Source: Tissierellales bacterium
GTDB taxonomy: Bacteria; Bacillota; Clostridia; Tissierellales; VENL01
DNA: 64,000 bases
NCBI GenBank assembly: GCA_028280805.1
Contig: JANQLB010000106.1
Span: 1 to 64,000 of the forward strand
Direction of reading: 5' to 3'
The position numbers and the translations under genes are program-made. The notes under the pieces are model-generated. The model saw only the letters and a list, made by a program, of their open reading frames with translations. It ran no database searches and was not told the origin of the DNA. Position 1 is the first letter of the stretch, and each line of letters opens with the position of its first letter. Shown here piece by piece: positions 26,084 through 34,035 of this stretch.

Positions 26084-28480
26084 TTATATTTTTCTTACCT
26101 TAAATTTTTTTAATCTTAAAGAATTAGTTACTACCGATACTGAACTAAAAGCCATAGCTGCACCTGCAATCATGGGATGCAAAAACCCAAGGGCTGCCAA
26201 TGGTATACCGGCAGTATTGTAAATAAATGCCCAAAATAGATTTTGTTTTATGGTTCTAAGCGTTCTTCTGCTTAATTTTATAGCTATAGCTATATCCCTT
26301 AAATCTCCCTTCATGAGGGTAATATCAGAAGCCTCCATGGCAACGTCAGTTCCAGTACCAATTGCAAAGCCTATATCAGCAGTGGCTAAAGCAGGAGCAT
26401 CATTTATTCCGTCACCAACCATCCCAACTGTTTTCCCTTCTTCTTTTATTCTGGCTACATTATCAGCTTTATGCTGAGGTATAACTTCTGCAATTACATT
26501 TTCAATATCCACTTGATTTGCTATAGCTTGTGCAGTTCTTTTGTTATCTCCGGTTAACATATAAATTTCTATCCCCATATTATAAAGTTCTTGTATGGCT
26601 TTCTTTGAATTCTCTTTAACAGTATCTGCAACAGCTATAATACCACTAAGCTTACCATCAACAGCCATAAGCATAGTAGTTTTTCCTTCTAGCTCCAGCT
26701 TGGATATTTGGTCTTCTGTCTTACTTATATCTATATTTTTATCATTTATAAGTTTTCTATTACCTAAATATATGGTCTTATCATCTATAAAAGCATAAAT
26801 TCCATGTCCGGGTATTGCTTCAAAGTTTTGAGGATCTTTTAATTGAATACCTTTTTCATTAGCTCTTCTTACTACCGCATGACCTAAAGGATGTTCAGAG
26901 TTTTTTTCAGCTATAGCTGCATATTTTAAGATTTGTTCTTCATTCTCATCAAAGGCAATTATATCAGTTACCTCTGGCTGACCTTTTGTTATAGTTCCTG
27001 TTTTATCAAATATTATTGTATCCAGCTTATGAATTCTCTCTAAATGTTCTCCACCTTTAATTAATATACCGTTTTCAGCTCCTTTACCTGTTCCGACCAT
27101 AATTGCTGTAGGTGTAGCAAGTCCTAATGCACAAGGACAAGCTAATACTAAAATTGAAACTGCATTAATCAATCCTCTGGTAAAATTTCCATCTATAAAA
27201 TACCAAATAGCAAATGTTATAACAGCAATAATTACAACTGCGGGAACGAAGACTGCTGATATTTTATCTACAAGTCTCTGCACAGGAGCTTTTGAACCTT
27301 GTGCTTCTTCTACAAGCCTTATTATTTGAGCCAAAGCAGTATCTTTTCCAACTTTAGTAGCTTCTATTTTAAGAACTCCATGTTTATTTATGGTAGCACC
27401 TATCACTTCATCTCCAGCTCTTTTATCTACCGGTATACTTTCACCCGTTAACATTGATTCATCAACTGATGAACTTCCATTAACCACCTTACCGTCAACC
27501 GGTACTTTTTCTCCCGGACGTACAATTATTATATCAGATACCTGTACTTCTTCTATTGCAATGTCTTTTTGTACTCCATCTCTAACTACTCTTGCAGTTT
27601 TGGGCTGTAGTCCTATAAGTTTTTTAATTGCCTCAGATGTTTTACCTTTTGCAACAGCCTCCAGCATTTTACCTAATATAATCAGGGTAATTATTACTGC
27701 TGAAGATTCAAAGTAAAACTCATTTATACCTGCTATTACGTTATAAAGACTATAGAAGTAAGCTGCTGACGTTCCCATGGCAACCAGTAAATCCATATTT
27801 GCTGCTCCGCTTTTTAAAGCATGATACCCTCCTTTGTAAAATCTATATCCTATTATAAATTGAACAGGTGTAGCTAAAATCATTTGAAAATAGCCGTTTG
27901 ATAAAATTATGTGAATACCTGCCATGTGAAAAAACATAGCTAAAAACAAAGGTAAACTTAATATAGTGGAGATTATAAAAAGCATTTTAAGTGATTTTAT
28001 CTCTCTTTCTCTGGCTTCTTTTTCTCTATCTTTTGTATTGTTACTTTCTAAAGCTCCTTTTTCCTGATAAGCTTTATATCCTATCTGATGGACTGATTTT
28101 AAAAGTTCTTCTACTGTAATTATACCATCATTAAACTCTATAACAGCTTTATTTAATGCAATGTTTACATTAGCATTTACTACTCCGTCAATTTTATTTA
28201 AACCGTTTTCAACTCTGGATGAACAAGCTGAGCATGTCATACCTTCTATATTCAATGTAACTTTTTTTATTGGAACACTATGCCCTCCTTTTTCAATAGC
28301 TTTGATAAAATCTTTTAAATTAATCTTATCTTTATCATACTCAACTATAACTTTTTCACTAATAAGGTTAACATTTGCTGATTTTACACCCTCTAATTTA
28401 GATAAAGAACTCTCTACTCTATTAGTACAAGATGCACAAGTCATACCTGTAACTTTAATATGTGCTTTTGTATATGTCAT
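26084..28480 (-). CDS. copA: Copper-exporting P1B-type ATPase with two HMA domains
   Basis: A 798-aa Cu(I) export ATPase. Two N-terminal heavy-metal domains carry GMTCASC (about 12-18) and GMTCSAC (about 80-86). The membrane CPx motif is [10 protein letters not shown]; the phosphorylation site DKTGTITKG, the TGES actuator loop (MLTGES), the HP motif SEHPLG and the hinge [10 protein letters not shown] are all intact. The enzyme should be active and protect against copper. It is transcribed ahead of csoR, with a CsoR-like operator about 110 bp upstream of its start. Confidence 0.97.
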   Translation of the reverse strand: MTYTKAHIKVTGMTCASCTNRVESSLSKLEGVKSANVNLISEKVIVEYDKDKINLKDFIKAIEKGGHSVPIKKVTLNIEGMTCSACSSRVENGLNKIDGVVNANVNIALNKAVIEFNDGIITVEELLKSVHQIGYKAYQEKGALESNNTKDREKEAREREIKSLKMLFIISTILSLPLFLAMFFHMAGIHIILSNGYFQMILATPVQFIIGYRFYKGGYHALKSGAANMDLLVAMGTSAAYFYSLYNVIAGINEFYFESSAVIITLIILGKMLEAVAKGKTSEAIKKLIGLQPKTARVVRDGVQKDIAIEEVQVSDIIIVRPGEKVPVDGKVVNGSSSVDESMLTGESIPVDKRAGDEVIGATINKHGVLKIEATKVGKDTALAQIIRLVEEAQGSKAPVQRLVDKISAVFVPAVVIIAVITFAIWYFIDGNFTRGLINAVSILVLACPCALGLATPTAIMVGTGKGAENGILIKGGEHLERIHKLDTIIFDKTGTITKGQPEVTDIIAFDENEEQILKYAAIAEKNSEHPLGHAVVRRANEKGIQLKDPQNFEAIPGHGIYAFIDDKTIYLGNRKLINDKNIDISKTEDQISKLELEGKTTMLMAVDGKLSGIIAVADTVKENSKKAIQELYNMGIEIYMLTGDNKRTAQAIANQVDIENVIAEVIPQHKADNVARIKEEGKTVGMVGDGINDAPALATADIGFAIGTGTDVAMEASDITLMKGDLRDIAIAIKLSRRTLRTIKQNLFWAFIYNTAGIPLAALGFLHPMIAGAAMAFSSVSVVTNSLRLKKFKVRKI

Positions 28481-28587
28481 CTATGTCAACTCCTTTTTAA
28501 TAATAAATTTAAATATTAATTTGTAAAATAACTACTAATATGTTACCCAAAAACTTTGATTGAATATAAAAAATATATTTTATACTT

Positions 28588-28607
28588 ACCCCCCCTATAT
28601 GGGGTGT
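28588..28607. promoter_or_regulatory. CsoR-type operator of copA
   Basis: ACCCCCCCTATATGGGGTGT: G/C tracts separated by a 5-bp TATAT core, as in CsoR operators. It lies about 110 bp before the copA start and just upstream of a TATAAA-like -10 box on the minus strand. Confidence 0.75.
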
Positions 28608-28734
28608 GATTATATATTACCATAGCCTAATAATGTTGTAAAGAAAAAAGTGCAAATTAAAAACAACCTTATTATGATTAATGCTGTCTACTTGACAAAG
28701 ACCAGTTAATCAATAGCTAAGATTGTCTTTTATT

Positions 28735-29196
28735 CTACTTTACTTTAACCCATATTTTTAATTCATCAGATAATGAAACTTTTATAACATTTAGCTTATA
28801 CTCATCATCATCTATTTTCATTATCCTATTGTCTATAACTTCTGCTGCCATTTCAATATCAATAGTTTTTACTTCTTTACCTAATAAATTACTATATTTA
28901 TTCTTTATGTGCTTTATAAGCGTAGCTTTATCTATATCATCACCTTTTTCATATATCAACTCAATATTTATGTTTCTAAGTATAAACTTACTCTTATTAA
29001 TGGATTCTTCAAGCCTGTTTAATTTGACATCTTTTTCATCTATTTTTGCTTCTAATAGTATTATTTGTGTAACATATTCATCTATTCTATAGCTGATTAA
29101 AGTATTTAAGCTTATTACACCAATTACCATACCTATAAACATTCCTAAAACTAACGTAATAATATATTTAAAAAATCCTTTTGCTACTCCATCCAT
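28735..29196 (-). CDS. ytrI: Sporulation membrane protein YtrI-like
   Basis: A 153-aa protein with one N-terminal membrane helix (about 8-32) and a coiled-coil region (about 40-70), then a soluble alpha/beta tail. It overlaps the ytrH gene by 13 nt, which is the usual ytrH-ytrI pairing of sporulation genes (SigE-controlled in B. subtilis). The sequence itself is weakly conserved, so the call rests on position and topology as much as on similarity. Confidence 0.7.
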   Translation of the reverse strand: MDGVAKGFFKYIITLVLGMFIGMVIGVISLNTLISYRIDEYVTQIILLEAKIDEKDVKLNRLEESINKSKFILRNINIELIYEKGDDIDKATLIKHIKNKYSNLLGKEVKTIDIEMAAEVIDNRIMKIDDDEYKLNVIKVSLSDELKIWVKVK

Positions 29197-29522
29197 AACT
29201 TTCCAACCTTTTGAATAATTTTTATTAAGCCATAGCCTACATTTGCTCCTATTAGTGCTATTATTATATATGATACCTGTTTAATTACTGATTTTATTTC
29301 TCCTCTTAATAGTCCTTTATCAATAACTTGAAATGAAGTAAGCGTTCCCCCTAAAGCAACTGCTACAGCCCAAATTTTTATAGAACCAGATATATTAAGC
29401 ATCGTCTTTATAGGTGGATGATTATTTATTAATGCCCCTAATCCTGCACATAAACTAGCTCCTACCACAACACCAAATGCAATTAAAAAATTGTATAATA
29501 TATTACCTAAGAAATTTGACAT
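29184..29522 (-). CDS. ytrH: Sporulation protein YtrH
   Basis: A 112-aa membrane protein with three hydrophobic segments (about 10-30, 45-65, 80-102). The segment VVGASLCAGLGALINNHPPIKTMLNISGSIKIWAV is characteristic of YtrH; only its parts are cited here as matching from memory. Its ATG follows AAGGAGG. It is the first gene of the ytrHI pair, inserted between hesB and copA. Confidence 0.85.
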   Translation of the reverse strand: MSNFLGNILYNFLIAFGVVVGASLCAGLGALINNHPPIKTMLNISGSIKIWAVAVALGGTLTSFQVIDKGLLRGEIKSVIKQVSYIIIALIGANVGYGLIKIIQKVGKLWME

Positions 29523-29583
29523 TGTACCTCCTTATTTTAAAAGGATTTTTTATAATTTATGTGGCTGAAAATGCTTTTATTAC

Positions 29584-29614
29584 TTAAGAAAGAGGCAGAA
29601 TCAAGTCTGCCTCT
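29584..29614 (-). terminator. Terminator of the selenoprotein HesB gene
   Basis: A perfect 9-bp stem AGAGGCAGA/TCTGCCTCT followed on the minus strand by TTCTT, 25 nt after the stop. Confidence 0.8.
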
Positions 29615-29638
29615 AAAAATTTATTAAACCTATTTTAA

Positions 29639-29920
29639 TTAATTAGCTAAAATGTTAAAACCTTTTCTTGGCCATCTGTCTACATAGTCTATTTTGAAAT
29701 TATTGTACTCATGTGTTAAATTTTTTTCTACTATAAAATCTAATTCTCCAATTTTACCCTTTAAATCATTATCATTCTGCTCATCCAGAGCAATACCAAA
29801 TGATGGACCGCCTCAGCCAAAGCCTGATATATATAGTCTCAGACTTTTTCCGTTGGTGTCTTTTTCTTGTAAAATTCTCTTTAGCTCATTCTGAGCCTTT
29901 TGTGTTACATTTATTTTCAT
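29639..29920 (-). CDS. HesB/IscA-like selenoprotein (in-frame TGA read as selenocysteine)
   Basis: A 93-aa HesB-like protein whose codon 36 (29813-29815 on the plus strand as TCA) is TGA. Reading through gives GFGUGGPSFGIALDE, where Cys-containing homologues have GFGCGGPS, so the TGA sits exactly at the conserved redox position. The frame stays open on both sides from ATG 29920 (GGAGGAT upstream) to TAA 29639, with normal conserved ends (MKINVTQKA; RWPRKGFNIL). Unlike full A-type scaffold proteins it lacks the C-terminal CxC. HesB-like selenoproteins are a known bacterial family. It has its own promoter with the ATACCC-N5-GGGTAT operator and its own terminator. Function is unknown; redox or metal chemistry at U36 is likely. 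Confidence 0.9.
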
Positions 29921-29965
29921 AGTTATCCTCCTAGCATGATGTATAGAATTATTTTTATTAATTTA

Positions 29966-29994
29966 AATATACCCACAAAGGGTATGTACCAATT
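29966..29994 (-). promoter_or_regulatory. Promoter of the HesB selenoprotein gene with a CsoR-like operator in the spacer
   Basis: Minus strand: TATATT as the -10, preceded by a 17-bp spacer TACATACCCTTTGTGGG. The -35 hexamer is poor (AATTGG). The operator palindrome ATACCC-N5-GGGTAT spans 29969-29985. Confidence 0.8.
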
Positions 29995-30058
29995 ATATTT
30001 TATTATATATTTAAGTTTAACCTAATTTATTCTACTTTAAATTATTACATTTTTCTTA

Positions 30059-30682
30059 TTATGTGAAAAAAATCTTAATAAAGTAATAACATACTAAAAT
30101 TAATAATAGTAATAAAGGCGTCTTATACTTAATCTTAATTCTTTTCAACACTGTTAATTGTAGCATTATTCCTAATATAAACATAATAGAAAGATACATA
30201 ACTACCATGTGTCTTTGTTTTCCTAAGTATTTTAATGATAAAAAACCTCCATATTCTCTGCCAATTATCATGCCGTTAAAAAACATACTCCATACTCCAA
30301 TTGACATAGATAAATAAAATGGTATTATATATATTTCTAAAAGAGAATATAAAGAGATTTTCTGCATTTTAGATATTATGAATAAACCTGCCAATGAAAA
30401 AAATACTCCTCCTGCTAAATTTAAATTAAAATGAGTCAATTTAAAAATATCAGATAAGTTTTGGTTATATGATTCAAGATTTAATAACACATAGGATAAT
30501 CTTGCACCTATAAATCCTGTGAAAATTAATATAAAGTATATATCTTCTAATTTGCTTTTACTTAAATTCACTTTATCTTTTAACGTTTTTACTGTAATAA
30601 GTCCTAAAAATATTGATATTAATGTTAATACAATAAACCATGATACTGATATGGATTTAAATCTAAAAATATATGGATTCAT
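30059..30682 (-). CDS. Lgt-like membrane protein lacking the usual catalytic motif
   Basis: A 207-aa polytopic protein with about seven membrane helices. It resembles prolipoprotein diacylglyceryl transferase in GFIGARLSYVLLN and the LAGGVFF segment, but the essential H-x-x-GR-x-GN motif is replaced (YLSMSIGVWSMFFNG) and it is shorter than Lgt (about 250-280 aa). It therefore probably does not transfer lipid. It lies 6 bp after the tlpA-type gene and is last in the ccdA operon, suggesting a role in membrane thiol or electron transfer (inference). Confidence 0.65.
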   Translation of the reverse strand: MNPYIFRFKSISVSWFIVLTLISIFLGLITVKTLKDKVNLSKSKLEDIYFILIFTGFIGARLSYVLLNLESYNQNLSDIFKLTHFNLNLAGGVFFSLAGLFIISKMQKISLYSLLEIYIIPFYLSMSIGVWSMFFNGMIIGREYGGFLSLKYLGKQRHMVVMYLSIMFILGIMLQLTVLKRIKIKYKTPLLLLLILVCYYFIKIFFT

Positions 30683-30688
30683 ATCTAC

Positions 30689-31279
30689 TTATAAACCTTC
30701 TATAATCTGCTTTATTTCACTATATGACATAGGTCTTACCTTAATATTTCTGATTATACCTTCTTTATCAACAATATATGAAGTCGGAATTCCAAATACC
30801 ATATAACTGACTCCTACCTTACCCTTAGTATCTAATAAAACTGGAAAATTGTAACCATTTTGATCCATGAATTCAGTTACTTTAGACTTTGTTTCTCCTC
30901 CATTGACAGCTAAAATTGTAAAATCATCATCCTTGTATTCATCATAGAGTTTTTGAAAATCAGGCATTTCTTTTACGCAAAATCTACACCAAGTCGTCCA
31001 AAAATTAATTAGAACATTTTTTCCTCTATAATCCTCTAATGATAATTTTTCTCCATCTAAGTTTTCTAAAGTAAAATCCGGTGCTTTGTCTCCTATGTCT
31101 AGTTCTAGTAAATCATTTGTCTGTTCTATATCGTCCTGAGTATTGTCGGTTTCTAAATTATTATCTTCTACTCTAATTTCAGAATCTTCATTTTCTTGAC
31201 CAGTATAGTCAAACACATAAAACATTATTCCGGCTATAAGCACTAAAGCTAAAATAATTACTAATACAGTTTTATTCAT
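30689..31279 (-). CDS. TlpA/ResA-type membrane-anchored thioredoxin
   Basis: A 196-aa extracytoplasmic thiol-disulfide oxidoreductase. It has one N-terminal membrane anchor (about 4-24), an acidic linker (about 30-65) and an AhpC/TSA-like thioredoxin fold (about 70-196) with active site WCRFC and the cis-Pro loop GIPTSYIV. I chose ATG 31279 because GGAGGTAAAAGAT precedes it; a longer frame from 31318 overlaps the ccdA end. It likely receives electrons from CcdA, whose gene lies 35 bp upstream. ResA in B. subtilis is similar in plan, but no cytochrome c genes are seen here. Confidence 0.9.
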   Translation of the reverse strand: MNKTVLVIILALVLIAGIMFYVFDYTGQENEDSEIRVEDNNLETDNTQDDIEQTNDLLELDIGDKAPDFTLENLDGEKLSLEDYRGKNVLINFWTTWCRFCVKEMPDFQKLYDEYKDDDFTILAVNGGETKSKVTEFMDQNGYNFPVLLDTKGKVGVSYMVFGIPTSYIVDKEGIIRNIKVRPMSYSEIKQIIEGL

Positions 31280-31314
31280 ATCTTTTACCTCCATTTTTAA
31301 TATTTTTTTAACTG

Positions 31315-32004
31315 TCATATAAATAAGTTTGATATGATATATAATTTATCAAAAAATATCAGTATTCCTAATAGTATAATTACTGCACCGCTTATTTTCA
31401 TAATATACGGTATAAACTTGTCTAATCTTATTAGAAATTTACTAAATCTATTTATCAATAATGCTGTTAATATGAAAGCTATCCCTAATCCCATAGAATA
31501 GAAGAATAATAATTGTATACCCTTGGATACGGTAGCTGCTCTACTAGCATAAAGAATTATAGGACCTAATACTGCTGTCATACAAGGTGTCCATCCGGCT
31601 GCAAAAGCCATTCCCATTAGTACTGAACTAAACCATCCGGTAATTCTGGGCATTTTAAATCTCATATGTTTATTTAAAATGTTTAGTTTTAATATACCCA
31701 TCATGCTTAATCCAAATCCGACTATTAAAATTCCACTTACTTTTGAAAATATATTTTGATATGTATCAAACAGCTTTCCTAAAAAGCTTGCGGAAGCACC
31801 CATAATTATAAATATTAATGTAAATCCTATAACAAATCCAAAAGTTCTAACTACAGCAAACAGTTTTTTATTCTCCAGCTCCTCTTCTAGTGTAGTTCCT
31901 GTGATATATGTTATATATGCAGGAACTAATGGTAGTACACATGGTGAAGCAAATGAAACAAATCCTGCTCCAAAGGCTACCGGTAAAGAAATATCAGGCA
32001 TCAT
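31315..32004 (-). CDS. ccdA: CcdA-type thiol-disulfide transmembrane protein
   Basis: A 229-aa membrane protein of the DsbD/CcdA family, which carries electrons from cytoplasmic thioredoxin to outward-facing thiol proteins. Six membrane helices are visible, and both redox cysteines are present in the conserved contexts FASPCVLPLVPAY (about 20) and GWTPCMTAVLGP (about 138). AGGAGGTCTT precedes the ATG. It is the first gene of a three-gene unit with tlpA-type and Lgt-like genes. Its promoter carries the CsoR-like operator. Confidence 0.93.
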   Translation of the reverse strand: MMPDISLPVAFGAGFVSFASPCVLPLVPAYITYITGTTLEEELENKKLFAVVRTFGFVIGFTLIFIIMGASASFLGKLFDTYQNIFSKVSGILIVGFGLSMMGILKLNILNKHMRFKMPRITGWFSSVLMGMAFAAGWTPCMTAVLGPIILYASRAATVSKGIQLLFFYSMGLGIAFILTALLINRFSKFLIRLDKFIPYIMKISGAVIILLGILIFFDKLYIISNLFI

Positions 32005-32074
32005 AAGACCTCCTTTAAAATTTTATTTGATATGTAAATTTAATCTATAACTATTCTACTCAAGTTTATATTTG

Positions 32075-32103
32075 ATTATACCATATAGGGGTATATCTTG
32101 TAA
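32075..32103 (-). promoter_or_regulatory. Promoter of the ccdA operon with a CsoR-like operator in the spacer
   Basis: Minus strand: TTACAA, a 17-bp spacer and TATAAT. The operator ATACC-N7-GGTAT (ATACCATATAGGGGTAT on the plus strand, 32078-32094) fills the spacer with one mismatch to the perfect palindrome. Confidence 0.85.
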
Positions 32104-32355
32104 AATAAAATTACTGTTAATTTCTTTTTTATTATTATATTTGTTTTTAACTATATTAATACTCACAGTTTTTAGCCCTGTTTATATAATTATAAACTGT
32201 CATGACTTAATAGTAATATATAGTGTATAAAATTTCTTTTTGGGTACAAGAATACTAAGAAATAAAAGGTTTATTTTATATGAGTTTAATTATACAAAAT
32301 TATTAAATATGTGATATTATTATTATGAAGAAAAACAAAAGGAGGTTACTATCGA

Positions 32356-32541
32356 ATGGCTATTACTAAAGATATGCTTATCTCTGAAATTTTAAGAGAA
32401 AAAGCAGATGCAGGTGAAATACTTATGAGATTTGGTATGGGTTGTGTTGGATGCCCGTCTTCACAGATGGAAACTCTTGAACAGGCTGCAATGGTTCATG
32501 GGCTGGATTTAGAAAAATTATTAGAAGCATTAAACAAATAA
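32356..32541 (+). CDS. DUF1858 domain protein with a CxxC motif
   Basis: A 61-aa protein made of a single DUF1858 domain, read from ATG after AAAGGAGG. The motif GMGCVGCPSSQMETLEQAAM contains CVGC, which could bind a metal or act as a redox pair. DUF1858 domains are often found alone or fused to redox and iron-sulfur proteins in anaerobes. It stands between the ccdA operon and a glutaredoxin gene on the opposite strand, so a related redox role is plausible but unproven. Confidence 0.88.
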   Translation: MAITKDMLISEILREKADAGEILMRFGMGCVGCPSSQMETLEQAAMVHGLDLEKLLEALNK

Positions 32542-32583
32542 TAAATTTTTTTTAACTTAAAACTTTACTTAGTCTTATATGTT

Positions 32584-32619
32584 AAAAATCCTTAAAGCTA
32601 TGCTTTAAGGATTTTTTAT
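32584..32619. terminator. Bidirectional terminator between the DUF1858 and glutaredoxin genes
   Basis: An 11-bp perfect stem ATCCTTAAAGC/GCTTTAAGGAT with T tracts on both strands between two convergent genes. Confidence 0.9.
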
Positions 32620-32653
32620 TCTTTTTAGTTTATCTAAAATTTAGGAGTAAAAC

Positions 32654-32878
32654 CTATAGAAGCTCCTCTAGTTTAGCTTTGTTAAAGCCAACTATTTCTT
32701 CTCCGTCTACAACAATTACCGGTACTCCCATGTGTCCCATCTGCATTAGCTCTTTTCTTGCACTTGGATCAGTTTGAACATTTTTCTCTGTATAGTCTAT
32801 ACCCTTATCATTTAAATATTCTTTAGCAGATACACAATGCGGGCAAGTATTACTTGTATAAACCGTTACATTAGCCAT
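32654..32878 (-). CDS. Glutaredoxin-like (NrdH/YruB-type) protein
   Basis: A 74-aa thioredoxin-fold protein with active site TCPHC (C12-x-x-C15), cis-Pro motif MGVPVIVVDG and a C-terminal helix. It fits the Uxx51-family/NrdH type of small glutaredoxins in anaerobes, which reduce disulfides without glutathione. ATG follows GAGGAGG. The promoter is near-consensus with an operator in the spacer, shared with the ccdA operon and the HesB selenoprotein gene, so it belongs to the same regulatory group. Confidence 0.93.
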   Translation of the reverse strand: MANVTVYTSNTCPHCVSAKEYLNDKGIDYTEKNVQTDPSARKELMQMGHMGVPVIVVDGEEIVGFNKAKLEELL

Positions 32879-32921
32879 TGAAAAACCTCCTCATTAATAA
32901 TAAAATTTACTTGGCAATCTA

Positions 32922-32950
32922 ATTATACCCGTTACGGGTATGTATGTCAA
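32922..32950 (-). promoter_or_regulatory. Glutaredoxin promoter with a perfect CsoR-like palindrome in the spacer
   Basis: Minus strand: consensus TTGACA, a 17-bp spacer TACATACCCGTAACGGG, and consensus TATAAT. The palindrome ATACCCGTTACGGGTAT spans 32925-32941 and overlaps the -10 box, so a bound repressor would shut off an otherwise very strong promoter. Confidence 0.92.
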
Positions 32951-33311
32951 TGCCTTATTTTCTTTTTACCCTATATAATGAAAATATAACTCTATATATT
33001 CACTATTTCTATAATGTCCACAAAAACCCTTTTTTAATCCTGAAATTACCTTTATTTTTTAACCTAAAAAGCTTTTATTCCATTTAAGCTGTATATTAGA
33101 GTATATTGTTTAACGTTGGGTATAATATCTCTACATGGGGCTATAGTCTTATTGTTTATAGGACTTCTATGTGATAGTATTTAAATGCTTAAAAATTTAA
33201 TGAAAGATTAATTTTTAAAATTAAAAAATCATATTTTAATCTAAACTTAGTATTGCAGAAATGAGATTATATAATTACACTAAATGTGCGCTATTGGATT
33301 GAGGAGATATT

Positions 33312-33602
33312 ATGATTAAAAACTATATGGAAATCTTAGTTTCAAACTTACTTAGTGAAGTTATTGTTAATTATGATGTGTGTAAATGTCAAAATTGCTT
33401 AAATGATATTAAAGCAATCGTATTAAATAATTTGTCTCCTATGTACTTTCTTTCCTCTGTTGAAAAAAGTGAAAAAACAGCTTTTCTATTAAATAGGCAA
33501 AACAGAATAAGTGTTCTTGCTAAAATAGTTTCAGCGTTAGAGATCGTCAAAAAAAACGAACATAACTCTAACAATGGAAGAAATTGCGAAAATAATACTT
33601 AA
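33312..33602 (+). CDS. ComFB-domain protein
   Basis: A 96-aa protein of the late-competence ComFB family, with the conserved KNYMEILVSNLLSE start and the cysteine pair CKCQNCLNDIKAIVLNNLSPMY. GAGGAGATATT precedes the ATG. ComFB domains occur in many bacteria that lack competence; in cyanobacteria some bind cyclic dinucleotides, but whether this one does is unknown. The gene is alone, convergent with the ArsR-type gene. Its long upstream region (32951-33311) shows an imperfect stem around GGGGCTATAGTC and no known riboswitch. Confidence 0.8.
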   Translation: MIKNYMEILVSNLLSEVIVNYDVCKCQNCLNDIKAIVLNNLSPMYFLSSVEKSEKTAFLLNRQNRISVLAKIVSALEIVKKNEHNSNNGRNCENNT

Positions 33603-33608
33603 TAAGCA

Positions 33609-33628
33609 GCGGCAGCTTAGACTGCCGC
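33609..33628. terminator. Hairpin between the convergent comFB and arsR-type genes
   Basis: Perfect 7-bp stem GCGGCAG/CTGCCGC with a 6-nt loop between the two stop codons. T tracts are short on both sides. Confidence 0.65.
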
Positions 33629-33997
33629 TTACCTATGATTCGTATGCTGTAGTCCCTGATTAAAAAGTTCTAGTACATGTTTATCATCAAGTGAATAAAT
33701 AGCTGACTTTCCTTTCTTTTTATATTTAACTAATCTCATATTCCTTAAAATCCTTAACTGATGTGATGTTGCAGATTGACTCATATTTATTACTTCAGCT
33801 ATGTCACATACACACAATTCACTTTTAGAAAGAGCATAAATAATTTTAAGTCTCGTACAATCCCCTAAAGTTTTGAATATCTGTGAAAGCTCTTCAATCT
33901 TTTTATCATGAATTAAATTTTTCTTTATACTATTAATTTTTTCTGCATTAATTAAATTAATTTCACAAACTCTTTCTAATTTTTTTCTATGTGACAT
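33629..33997 (-). CDS. ArsR/SmtB-family metal-responsive repressor
   Basis: A 122-aa winged-helix regulator. The ELCVCD motif in the alpha-3 helix (SELCVCDIAEVINMSQSAT) is the classic metal-binding and DNA-contact segment of CadC/SmtB-type repressors, and His residues near the C terminus could add ligands. Its target is not evident: the metal genes copA-csoR lie about 5 kb away, and the immediate upstream gene is a spore-coat-like protein, 38 bp away on the same strand. Co-transcription with that gene is possible. Confidence 0.88.
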   Translation of the reverse strand: MSHRKKLERVCEINLINAEKINSIKKNLIHDKKIEELSQIFKTLGDCTRLKIIYALSKSELCVCDIAEVINMSQSATSHQLRILRNMRLVKYKKKGKSAIYSLDDKHVLELFNQGLQHTNHR

Positions 33998-34035
33998 TTT
34001 ATATCCTCCTCTTAGGTTTTTATAAACAATAATTG

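Noticed and set aside
29694-29894. 66-codon plus-strand frame over the HesB region
   Set aside because: The minus strand encodes the selenoprotein with clear family motifs; the plus frame is its shadow.
33100-33200. Purine-type riboswitch before comFB
   Set aside because: A TATAAT-like start and a GGGGCTATAGTC stem suggested it, but the conserved loop sequences are missing.
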